Below are positions 18,702 to 25,471 of a stretch of 32,261 bases of DNA, one piece after another; positions within the stretch are counted from its first letter, which is position 1; every line of letters begins with the position of its first letter. The stretch spans positions 1-32,261 of the forward strand of contig CAYOQB010000046.1 in NCBI GenBank assembly GCA_964406035.1. The letters are read 5' to 3'. The position numbers and the translations under genes are program-made. The notes beneath the pieces were generated by a model. The model was not told the origin of the DNA, did not search any database, and worked only from the letters and a program-made list of their open reading frames with translations. This DNA comes from JAIEPW01 sp964406035 (lineage in GTDB: Bacteria; Acidobacteriota; Terriglobia; Bryobacterales; Bryobacteraceae).

Positions 18702-19219
18702 CCCCCGGCGACAAATGGAATCAACGTCACGAAGCCGCGGCTGGGCAGCCGCCCGCCGACCCCGCTCCCGTGGTCATTCGCGCCGCCGGGCTCCTCGAAA
18801 CGGAGGCGAATCGGCCCCGGCGTGCCCTCGATCTCGCCTGCGGCCTGGGACGCAACGCCCGCTTTCTTGCCGCGCGCGGCTGGCACGTGGTGGCTGTGGA
18901 TGTGTCGCGGGTTGCGATCGACAAGCTCAGCGGGGTTGACAACATCGACGCTCGCGTCCTGGATCTCGAATTCGCCCGCCTGCCCGAAGGTCCGTTTGAT
19001 CTGGTGATTGACACGCTCTACCTGCAGCGGGATCTGTTCCCGGAGGTCCGCCGCGTCCTCGCCCCGGGCGGGCTGTTCGCCGCCGAAATCCCGGTCGCCG
19101 GGCACAGCACCGTCAACCCGGCGTATACCTTGCCGGCGGGCGAGCTCGCCCACGAATTCCATCACTGGGAGATCCTCCACGCCGCCGGCCCGGAACTCAT
19201 CGCCCGCAAGCCGGGTTAG
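18698..19219 (+). CDS. class I SAM-dependent methyltransferase (TehB-like)
   Basis: The 173-residue protein starts at GTG 18698, overlapping the kinase stop by four bases. Motif I is ALDLACGLGRNARFLAARGW, motif II is VVAVDVSRVAID, and the LPEGPFDLVIDTLYLQRDLF and RRVLAPGGLFAAE motifs complete a Rossmann methyltransferase of the TehB/Methyltransf_25 kind. The N-terminus (DKWNQRH) is typical of small TehB-like enzymes. The substrate is unknown. Translational coupling to a sigma factor and kinase suggests it belongs to the same response, though it may merely be cotranscribed. Confidence 0.88.
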   Translation: MTPGDKWNQRHEAAAGQPPADPAPVVIRAAGLLETEANRPRRALDLACGLGRNARFLAARGWHVVAVDVSRVAIDKLSGVDNIDARVLDLEFARLPEGPFDLVIDTLYLQRDLFPEVRRVLAPGGLFAAEIPVAGHSTVNPAYTLPAGELAHEFHHWEILHAAGPELIARKPG

Positions 19220-19536
19220 AGCGGTGAACGTGCAGCCGTCTTTTGGCGTGCTAGACATAATGCAACCCGCAGTTCAGAACACCGCTCGATAAAGCCGACT
19301 TGAGCCGTTGCAACCCGACCGCCCTCTCGCAGTGAATTGTAGAACCGCCTTCAGGCGGTGCGAGCCTTCAGGCTCGCTGAAGCCGCACATCTTGCCCCAT
19401 GCCGTCCTTATCCAACGGCCAGTAGACCGCCTTCAGCCCCCGTCACCTGCCCCCCGGCAACAGTGCGATCCGCGAACCAAGCCCGTGTACTCGAACTGCA
19501 ACAATTAAGAACCACGATGCTAAGCACTAGAAATGG
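19220..19536. other. intergenic region with palindromes, no gene seen
   Basis: The 317 bases between the methyltransferase and the VOC fusion gene contain no convincing coding frame. They hold the paired palindromes at 19344-19376 and a third half-site at 19426-19435 (ACCGCCTTCA). No clear promoter for the downstream gene was identified. Confidence 0.6.
19344..19376. repeat. two adjacent 16-base palindromes sharing a GCCTTCAGGC core
   Basis: ACCGCCTTCAGGCGGT (19344-19359) and CGAGCCTTCAGGCTCG (19361-19376) are separated by one base. Each has 7-base perfect arms around a central TC, and both share the ten-base core GCCTTCAGGC while the flanks differ but stay self-complementary. They would form two stem-loops in either strand. 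No T-run follows, so this is not a standard terminator. A REP-like dispersed element is more likely. Confidence 0.75.
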
Positions 19537-20217
19537 ATGCGCCACATGAGTGAGCAGGGTTGGAAAGCGTTCCTCACGGCTGAGGGCGTTGACGATTGGG
19601 CCGTGCTGCACGGCGGGGCCACCGCGGTTTTTCGGGTCGAATCGCTGGATCAAGCGGCGCGCCTCGCCGCGGAAGTCGCCCAGCTTCCGGACATTGCAGA
19701 CCGCGGCGTGCTGCTCACCCTCGCCGATCGCTGTCTGACGGTCCGCTTGACCCGTGACCTTTGGCAACTGGAACCAGCACACGTGCTGCTTGCCAGGGCG
19801 GTGTCGGCGCTCGCCCGCAAGCACCAGGCAGTTCCTGATCGATCGGCTGTCCAGGAGGTGCAACTGGCCATCGCTTCGAAGCGCGATGCCATCGATGTTG
19901 CATTCTGGCGAGCCGTACTCGGCTATTCGCCGATGGCCGAGGACAACGCGGTCGACCCCCTGGGGCACGGGTCCACGGTGTGGATGCAGGAAATCGCTGA
20001 TGCCAAGCCTCTGCGGCACGCGATGCACATCGATGTATCAGTGGCCCGTGAACAGGTTCAGCGGCGCCTCCAAGCGGCGCTCGCCGCGGGCGGCCGGATT
20101 GTCGACGAGTCCAGCGCGCCGGCACACTGGACGCTTGCCGATCGGGCCGGCAACCGTATCTGCATCTGCGCGTGGCCGGACGGCTCCACGCAACCGCCGC
20201 CCGCCGGCACCGGTTAG
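19537..20217 (+). CDS. pterin dehydratase-like / VOC (glyoxalase-like) fusion protein
   Basis: The 226-residue protein starts at ATG 19537, or possibly 19546 (MSEQGWKAFL); neither has a good ribosome binding site. Residues about 1-100 resemble a pterin-4a-carbinolamine dehydratase domain (ATAVFRVESLDQAARLAAEV, CLTVRLTRDLWQLEPAHVLLARAVSAL). The usual active-site HHPD segment reads PDIADRG, so dehydratase activity is doubtful. Residues about 105-215 match the VOC/Glyoxalase_6 type: VQEVQLAIASKRDAIDVAFW, RAVLGYSPMAEDNAVDPLG, HAMHIDVSVAREQVQRRLQA, and HWTLADRAGNRICICAW. This pairing is known from actinobacterial and other proteins of unknown function. It stands alone between two repeat-bearing spacers. 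Confidence 0.75.
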   Translation: MRHMSEQGWKAFLTAEGVDDWAVLHGGATAVFRVESLDQAARLAAEVAQLPDIADRGVLLTLADRCLTVRLTRDLWQLEPAHVLLARAVSALARKHQAVPDRSAVQEVQLAIASKRDAIDVAFWRAVLGYSPMAEDNAVDPLGHGSTVWMQEIADAKPLRHAMHIDVSVAREQVQRRLQAALAAGGRIVDESSAPAHWTLADRAGNRICICAWPDGSTQPPPAGTG

Positions 20218-20262
20218 GCGATCACCCGCCACTTCTGCCCGCTCGGTGCCCGCCCCCGGCTC

Positions 20263-20889
20263 GGTGCCAGTTCCCCGTGTTCCGCCGCTAAAATAATCCG
20301 GTGATAAGGGGGAGTAGTACTTTCGGGTAGGATCCGCTCATTCCACAGGCTTTATGCGACGCCTGGATCGCGGACAGCCCGGAATCGGCCGGAAAACGGG
20401 ATAAGCCGGCATGCCACATCTCCGCCTGTAACCTGCTGATTCCAGGTCCGGAGCGACCAGATTCGGAACAGCCGTAACCCCGATTTGCGGGCCGGTGCCA
20501 GTTCCGCCTGCTCCGGGTCGAATTTACTCCGGTGCTAAGGAGTAGTATCCCTGCGGGTAACGCAACTCTGATTCCACAAGGCTTATTCGCGCTCGCCGTC
20601 TCGCGCGTCCACGCATCTGCCCGAAAAAGGGGTAAGGATCGAGCCCATCTCAGCACCCCTAAGCTGATGATTCGCCGTTGCTCAGAGCCATCTCACGGAA
20701 CAGCCGCGACGGACGCCGTGCCAGTTCCGCCTGCTCCGTATACGAGGCATAAGGCGGGACATCCCCTCGCGCATACCGCGCCGCGCTTTTTCAGCAACTT
20801 GCATCAACGCGAGCCTCAGCAACCGGCTACTTAGGCATTCTGTTGGGCTAAGGATCCGTCCACTCGGCGGAACAGGTGGAACTGGCACC
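20263..20889. repeat. noncoding repeat array: about 230-base units bracketed by 25-base inverted repeats
   Basis: This fills most of the 761-base gap between 20217 and 20979. GGTGCCAGTTCC occurs at 20263 and 20494, with GTGCCAGTTCC at 20718; spacings are 231 and 223 bases. Units one and two share ordered islands: TCCGGTG-N-TAAGG (20297, 20528), GTAGTA (20314, 20542), CGGGTA (20324, 20554), ATTCCACA with GGCTT (20340, 20571) and CGGAACAGCCG (20464, 20696), with diverged sequence between. The last 25 bases (20865-20889) are the reverse complement of the first 25 (20263-20287) at 23 of 25 positions. No convincing protein frame spans it. Its nature (MITE-like element, structured RNA or decayed mobile sequence) is not known. 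Confidence 0.8.
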
Positions 20890-20978
20890 GCGCGGCCCGG
20901 TCTTCTTGACACTCCCCCGAAACAGCCGGATACTGAAGTCGTTTGCAGCCCAAAGGCGGCAAGGACACGCGGTCTGCA

Positions 20979-23159
20979 ATGCGGCACCAATTACTTGCCC
21001 TCGCACTCTCGTTAAGTCCCATTTTCGCCGGGAAAGCCGAGCTCTCTTTCCGCCTTCCGGAGGGAGCCCGCGTCCGCGCGGTTCGCATCGACAACGCCGG
21101 CAATCTCTACCTTGCCGGATCTCTCCCCCCGAACACTCCCAGAACCGGCGACTTCAGCGACGCGTTCGTCGCCAAATTATCCGCAGGTGGATCACAGATT
21201 TATCGAACCGTTCTTGCCGGATCGAACAGCGAAAGCGCCACCGCCATCGTGCTCGCTCCCGACGGATCGCTCTACCTCGCCGGCGGCACTTCCTCCAGCG
21301 ACTTCCCGGTAACTCCCGGCGCCCCACAAGCCACATTGGGCGCGGGCGGGCAGGCGTTTCTCGCCAAACTCTCTTCCGGCGGCGAGCTTCAGTCCGCAAC
21401 CTACTTCGGCGGCGGCGCGGCGACCTCCGGCAGCGCGCTGGCCCTCACCACCGAAGGCCACGTGCTTCTCACCGGAATCGCGTCCGCCGCGGGGTTTCCC
21501 GCAACACCGGGCAACGCCGACCCGGGGAACGGCTTCTATCTGGCCCGGTTCGACGCCACCCTCAGCCGGATTCTGTTCGCCACCCTGGCGAACGGCGGGA
21601 CCGTCATCGCGCTCGACCCGCGGGATAACATCTATCTGGCCGGCTCTGCCACGCCGGTCGGATTCGAAGTACCATTGCAAACCAGCCCCGGCGCGTTTCA
21701 AACCAGACCCGAAGTCCGGATCTGCCGCGGCAGCGGAATTGTCTTCCTGCCCTGCACCTATCAGTTCGTCAAGAAAATCGATGCCACCGCCACCAGGCTG
21801 GAGTACGCGACCTTCCTCACCGGCTCGCACGGAGCATCGCCCGCCGCCATCGCCGTCGATGCCGCCGGCAATGTCATCGTCGCCGGGACTACGAATTCAC
21901 CGGATTACCCGGTTACCGCCGGCGCGCTGCAAACGCTGTACCTGGCGAACGCGGCGGAGCCACCCATCCAGCCTTCCCCGCGCGGGACCGTTTATCCGCC
22001 GCCCTCGACCGGCTACGTCAGCAAGCTGAATTCGACCGGCACGGGCCTGCTGTGGTCCACGTTCTTCGGCGGCTCGGCACGGGATGCCATCTCCGGCATG
22101 ACCGTGGACCGAAGCGGCTTCGTCTACATCGCCGGGCAGGCGACCTCCAGCGATCTGCCGGGCCTGTCCGCTTCAACTCCGCGCGGTTGCCGTCCAACAG
22201 TCAACCAGTCGCTGGGCTTCGTCGCCCGCTTGACGCCGGACGGGGCGAGCGTTGCCCCGGCCCAACTCATCTACGGCGCACCGGTTTGCGCGTATGGGTC
22301 GTGCTTCGCCGACACGCAGAGCACGTCTTCCAGTGCCTGGTCCCTGGCTGTTCGCGCGGACGGCGTCATCATCGCCGCGGGCGCCGGCAGCGTGGTCGCC
22401 GCCGTGGACCTTTTTGCTCCGGACCGCCTTGCCTGCATTACCGATCCCGCCGATCACGTGCAAGTCACATCGATAGCGCCCGGACAGGTGCTGAGCGTCT
22501 TCGGTTCCCGTATCGGACCCTCGCGCCCGGCGGTCCCTCCGGCTGGGAGCGCCTCCTCTCTCCAGGGCATCACCGTCACCTTCAACGGCATCGCCGCGCC
22601 GATCCTGTTCGTCTCCGGCGAGCAGATCAACCTACAGGTGCCCTTCGAGGTTGCCGGGATCGAGTCGGTCGAAATGCAGGTGGTCAGCTTCGAGGAGAAC
22701 CTGATGGAGCGCAGATCGCTACGCGTATCGCAGCGCCAGCCGAGTGTGTTCCTCTCCCGCGATGCCACGGAGTCGGATGTACCCGGCGCCTCTTACTGCG
22801 GTGACGAACTCAGCCGCGCCCAGCATTCGCTGGCCCTGAATGCTGACGGAACCTTGAACACCTGCTCGCGGCCCGCCGCGCCCGGTTCCACGGTGACTCT
22901 CTTCCTGAACGGTCTTGGGCCGACCCAGCCGCCGCAGACGACCGGCGCCACTGCCGCCGCGCCTGCGGTCGAAATCGCTCTAGGGGCCGTTGCAACCGGG
23001 ATTGTCTCCACCACCACATCTCCGGGCGCCATTTCCGCGGTGGCTCAGATTCGCGTGGAGATCCCCCTGACGAGTTCCGGGTTCCTGGAAGTCACGCCGG
23101 CGATCGGCGGTGTTGCTGTTCGCCACCCGGTGATGATTTGGGTTCGCCCCCCGAATTAG
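20979..23159 (+). CDS. secreted SBBP-type beta-propeller protein with TIGR03437-like C-terminal domain
   Basis: The 726-residue protein starts at ATG 20979, chosen because a signal peptide follows (MRHQLLALALSLSPIFAGKA). Residues about 30-480 contain repeated SBBP propeller units, each with a D-x-x-G-N-x-Y-x-A-G core (IDNAGNLYLAGS, LAPDGSLYLAGGT, VDAAGNVIVAGTT, VDRSGFVYIAGQA) followed by S-DFPVTPGA-like loops. The last 240 residues match the acidobacterial 'uncharacterised C-terminal domain' TIGR03437: VTSIAPGQVLSVFGSRIGPS, TVTFNGIAAPILFVSGEQIN, LQVPFEVAG and NGLGPTQPPQTTG. The role is extracellular or cell-surface and otherwise unknown. Members are expanded in Solibacter-type genomes, which supports the taxonomic guess. 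Confidence 0.88.
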   Translation: MRHQLLALALSLSPIFAGKAELSFRLPEGARVRAVRIDNAGNLYLAGSLPPNTPRTGDFSDAFVAKLSAGGSQIYRTVLAGSNSESATAIVLAPDGSLYLAGGTSSSDFPVTPGAPQATLGAGGQAFLAKLSSGGELQSATYFGGGAATSGSALALTTEGHVLLTGIASAAGFPATPGNADPGNGFYLARFDATLSRILFATLANGGTVIALDPRDNIYLAGSATPVGFEVPLQTSPGAFQTRPEVRICRGSGIVFLPCTYQFVKKIDATATRLEYATFLTGSHGASPAAIAVDAAGNVIVAGTTNSPDYPVTAGALQTLYLANAAEPPIQPSPRGTVYPPPSTGYVSKLNSTGTGLLWSTFFGGSARDAISGMTVDRSGFVYIAGQATSSDLPGLSASTPRGCRPTVNQSLGFVARLTPDGASVAPAQLIYGAPVCAYGSCFADTQSTSSSAWSLAVRADGVIIAAGAGSVVAAVDLFAPDRLACITDPADHVQVTSIAPGQVLSVFGSRIGPSRPAVPPAGSASSLQGITVTFNGIAAPILFVSGEQINLQVPFEVAGIESVEMQVVSFEENLMERRSLRVSQRQPSVFLSRDATESDVPGASYCGDELSRAQHSLALNADGTLNTCSRPAAPGSTVTLFLNGLGPTQPPQTTGATAAAPAVEIALGAVATGIVSTTTSPGAISAVAQIRVEIPLTSSGFLEVTPAIGGVAVRHPVMIWVRPPN

Positions 23160-23288
23160 CCTCAGCTTCGCCGTGACAGGCGCAACAACCGAAGGAGTGC
23201 CGCCGCGCCCTGACAAGCTGAAAGATGCGGACTCGAAACCGAAACAGCTGCCGGAACATCGACAATCAAAGCTGATCGGAGGAAAGGA

Positions 23289-23702
23289 ATGGACCACGTG
23301 GACAATACCATCGAACATTGGTATCTCGCGACGCTGATTGTCGAGTTCAACTACGGCGGGCCCACATCGCCGCTTCACATCAATTCATACCTCATCAGGG
23401 CTGCGTCCGCCGAAGAGGCTCTGGAAAAGGCACAACGCCTGGAGGAGCCGGATTACGAGTACACGAACCTGCTTGGTGGGAAGGTCAAATGCGTCTTCCG
23501 GGGGATCAATCAGTTGCTTGTTCTGCCTGACCAACTGGAAGACGGGTGTGAACTGTTCTGGAAAGAAGTTCCCGAGGCTACTGAGGAGGACATACGGAAG
23601 CTAATCAGAAGACCCGAGGAGATGGCTGCCTTCTCGAAGCCACCGCGCTTCCAAAAGGAGTTCCCGTTCTCTCCTATCGAAGACGAGGACGAGGAAACCT
23701 AG
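23289..23702 (+). CDS. DUF4288-like protein
   Basis: The 137-residue acidic protein is preceded by a very strong ribosome binding site (GGAGGAAAGG, 23278-23287), which fixes the ATG at 23289. Residues 9-60 (IEHWYLATLIVEFNYGG, then LHINSYLIRAASAEEALEKA) resemble the DUF4288 family, small proteins with a W-Y-x-A start and an E-E-A helix. The rest, with CVFRGINQLLVLPDQLEDGCELFW, fits the second half of that family. The C-terminus ends in a run of acidic residues (IEDEDEET). Function is unknown. The family name is a pattern-based suggestion. Confidence 0.72.
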   Translation: MDHVDNTIEHWYLATLIVEFNYGGPTSPLHINSYLIRAASAEEALEKAQRLEEPDYEYTNLLGGKVKCVFRGINQLLVLPDQLEDGCELFWKEVPEATEEDIRKLIRRPEEMAAFSKPPRFQKEFPFSPIEDEDEET

Positions 23703-23755
23703 GGCAGGCAGGTTGTCGGCAGCAACGCCGCGACACAAGCAGATACGATGTGATC

Positions 23756-23969
23756 ATGACGGGCCTGCTGGAACAAGCGCTTCGCCGGATCGAGGCACTT
23801 TCAGCCGACGAGCAGGACGCCATAGCCTCGCATTGAGACCCTGGATTACGAGAAGGCATGGGCCGACCGTTTTGCTAGCATTCCGTCCAGCTTGCGGGAC
23901 ATGGCACGTGAAGCCGGGGAGGAACAAAGCCGCAGTGAAACTCGTGTTTTGGACGAACTGATTCAGTGA
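23756..23969 (+). pseudogene. frameshifted antitoxin-like gene
   Basis: From ATG 23756 the frame reads MTGLLEQALRRIEALSADEQ, DAIASH, then TGA at 23834. The protein continues in the +1 frame from 23835 as ETLDYEKAWADRFASIPSSL, RDMAREAGEEQSRSETRVLD, ELIQ and stops at 23969. Joined, the two pieces give a roughly 70-residue protein like the small antitoxins paired with RelE/ParE-type toxins (LL-x-x-A-x-x-x-x-x-x-L-x-x-x-x-QDAIAS start). A deletion of two bases (or an insertion of one) near 23831 explains the break. Its final stop overlaps the toxin start in GTGA, the usual arrangement for such pairs. Confidence 0.75.
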
Positions 23970-24226
23970 CATCCTACACCTTGCGCCGCTTTTGACCGAT
24001 CTATCGAGATCTGCCGGATCAGGTGCGTGCTTCAGCCCGCCGAGCCTACCGCCTGTTTCAACAGAATCCTCGCCATCCTGGACTGCACTTTAAGAAGATC
24101 GACGACGGAACCTCCATGTATTCCGCCCGCGTTGGGATCGGCTATCGAGCCCTAGAAACATTGGAAGGTGACACACTCGTGTCGTTCTGGATCGGGCCGC
24201 ACTCGGAATACGATGAGCTGCTGTAG
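23966..24226 (+). pseudogene. RelE/ParE-family toxin gene with premature stop
   Basis: From GTG 23966 the frame reads VTSYTLRRF, then in-frame TGA at 23993-23995, then continues without further stops: PIYRDLPDQVRASARRAYRL, FQQNPRHPGLHFKKIDDGTS, MYSARVGIGYRALETLEGDT, LVSFWIGPHSEYDELL. The pattern (LP-x-x-x-x-x-A-x-RAY-x-L, NP-x-HP-x-L-x-FK, YS-x-R-x-G-x-GYRAL, FWIG-x-H-x-EYD-x-LL) is that of a common RelE/ParE-like toxin. GTG 24023 could restart translation and give a 67-residue fragment lacking the first strand and helix, so residual function cannot be excluded. The partner antitoxin is also broken. Confidence 0.78.
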
Positions 24227-24549
24227 CAGATGCTCCAGCCGCCGGCACTTGAGGTTCGGCTTATTCGGTAACGGCTCATTCCGAATCGGTTCCGAGCCAG
24301 CGTCGATCGAAACTAGCCCGAACGCGCGGACTAGCCCATCAGCTTGCGCTAAGCCGAGCCTCGGGAACCGGCGAATCCGGCTTTCTGTTGGCCTGCTGAG
24401 GCTCCCACCGCGCACCCGAACGGGTGGAACTGCCGCCGAACTCCACTGTACCGCTGAATACCTCTCCTCCACGTGTGGTCCATTTCAGTCGCCTGCCGCG
24501 CGTGTCTCTCGCCGGACTCCACGTCCGGGATCGAAAGGAGCATATAGGC
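24227..24549. other. intergenic region with a dispersed repeat, no gene seen
   Basis: The 323 bases between the broken toxin and the PEP-CTERM gene hold the repeat copy at 24355-24438. They end with AAAGGAG about 10 bases before ATG 24550. Open frames here lack any recognisable domain, and the one running into the PEP-CTERM gene begins inside the repeat. Confidence 0.6.
24355..24438. repeat. dispersed copy of the terminal part of the 20263-20889 array
   Basis: This 84-base stretch lines up with 20810-20890. It has CGAGCCTC, AACCGGC, TTCTGTTGG and, at the end, GAACGGGTGGAACTG-CCGCCG against GAACAGGTGGAACTGGCACCG. The order and spacing of the blocks are kept while the sequence between has diverged. 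It keeps the same orientation. No second terminal inverted repeat was found at its left, so this is a partial or decayed copy. Confidence 0.65.
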
Positions 24550-25140
24550 ATGCATCGTTTTCTCGTTCTCGCGATGACTATCCTGATTCTGCCTTTGTCG
24601 GCGAGTCCCATCAACGTCGCACTTGTCAGCAACGGAGGCTCGGCTGGGCTCAGCTCTCTCTCGGGAACGTTCCCGCAGCCGAACCACATGATCGACGGTA
24701 GCTTGAGCTCCAACGTCGGCACCGCGTTCCAGGCCAACGCCTGGGTTGAAGTGACATTCAACGACACCTACTTTGTAACGCTCGCCAGAGTTTTCCCCGA
24801 TGAGCGCGAGTGCTGCAGGACTCGGGTCAACAACTTCTCGATGTTCCTGTATAACGCTAACAACGAGATCGTCTGGTCCAGTACTGGGAACAGCATTCCA
24901 GCCGACGTGCCAGAAGTACAGGCGACCTTCACCGGTATTAACGCCTGGGGTAATCGGATGCGTATGCAACTCGAGCATACACAAAATCTCTCGATGCGCG
25001 AGTTCGAAGTCTTTGCCGACATCGCCGCGGCGTCGGGCGAGGTGCCCGAGCCTTCCACCTATCTGCTCGTCGGGACGGCTCTAGCCTCGCTTGTCCAGTT
25101 GAAGCGCAGGTGTGGCTTGCGAACCCCAGAGGCTCGGTAG
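24550..25140 (+). CDS. PEP-CTERM exported protein with discoidin-like domain
   Basis: The 196-residue protein has a signal peptide (MHRFLVLAMTILILPLSASP) and a C-terminal PEP-CTERM sorting signal: VPEP at 165-168, then a hydrophobic stretch (STYLLVGTALASLVQL), then basic residues (KRR). The signal implies processing by an exosortase, which is not encoded in this window. The middle (HMIDGSLSSNVGTAFQANAW, VEVTFNDTYFVTLARVFPD, NNFSMFLYNANNEIVWSS) resembles an F5/8 type C (discoidin) beta-sandwich, which usually binds carbohydrate or surfaces. ATG 24550 is chosen for the signal peptide and the AAAGGAG upstream; the longer upstream frame is rejected. Confidence 0.82.
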   Translation: MHRFLVLAMTILILPLSASPINVALVSNGGSAGLSSLSGTFPQPNHMIDGSLSSNVGTAFQANAWVEVTFNDTYFVTLARVFPDERECCRTRVNNFSMFLYNANNEIVWSSTGNSIPADVPEVQATFTGINAWGNRMRMQLEHTQNLSMREFEVFADIAAASGEVPEPSTYLLVGTALASLVQLKRRCGLRTPEAR

Positions 25141-25471
25141 GCATGGCGCAAGCTCATCCTCGGCCGCAAGCGCGTGTTTGGTGCGCGTGACTGTTCCCAA
25201 CTGCTCGGACTCGAAAGTGACCCGGAGGTAAGGAGGACTGGGCCGTTACCATTGACTTCTTTTCGGCGCGAGTGCGTTTGCTGCCGCCGGAATGGGCCGG
25301 GAAGGAAGAACAATTCGATGTCGGGGCCGCCCGCTTGCCCGACAGACCAGGTGCAGCGGTGCGTGCTCGGCAGGCAGCGACTCTGCCTGGCGGTCTACTC
25401 GTACTTTGCAGCGGAGTCGTGTCAGACGAAAATTGGGAAAGCCCGCCGCCGCGTGACTTTCCCCTAGGGTG
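25141..25471 (+). other. intergenic region with possible gene remnant (25221-25471)
   Basis: No intact gene is recognised in these 331 bases. A frame open from 25221 reads PGGKEDWAVTIDFFSARVRL then LPPEWAGKEEQFDVGAARLP and continues to LPGGLLVLCSGVVSDENWES. It has protein-like composition but no ATG, and it would run into the methyltransferase gene on the other strand. GGAGGTAAGGAGG (25223-25235) is a striking Shine-Dalgarno-like stretch in the same place. It may be the remnant of a small gene. I recognise no family. Confidence 0.35.

Noticed and set aside
20288..20656. 122-codon minus-strand frame inside the repeat array
   Set aside because: It does not follow the repeat units, lacks a ribosome binding site and has no recognisable protein features.
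20263..20889. CRISPR array
   Set aside because: Units are about 230 bases with diverged interiors; there are no short identical repeats with unique spacers and no cas genes.
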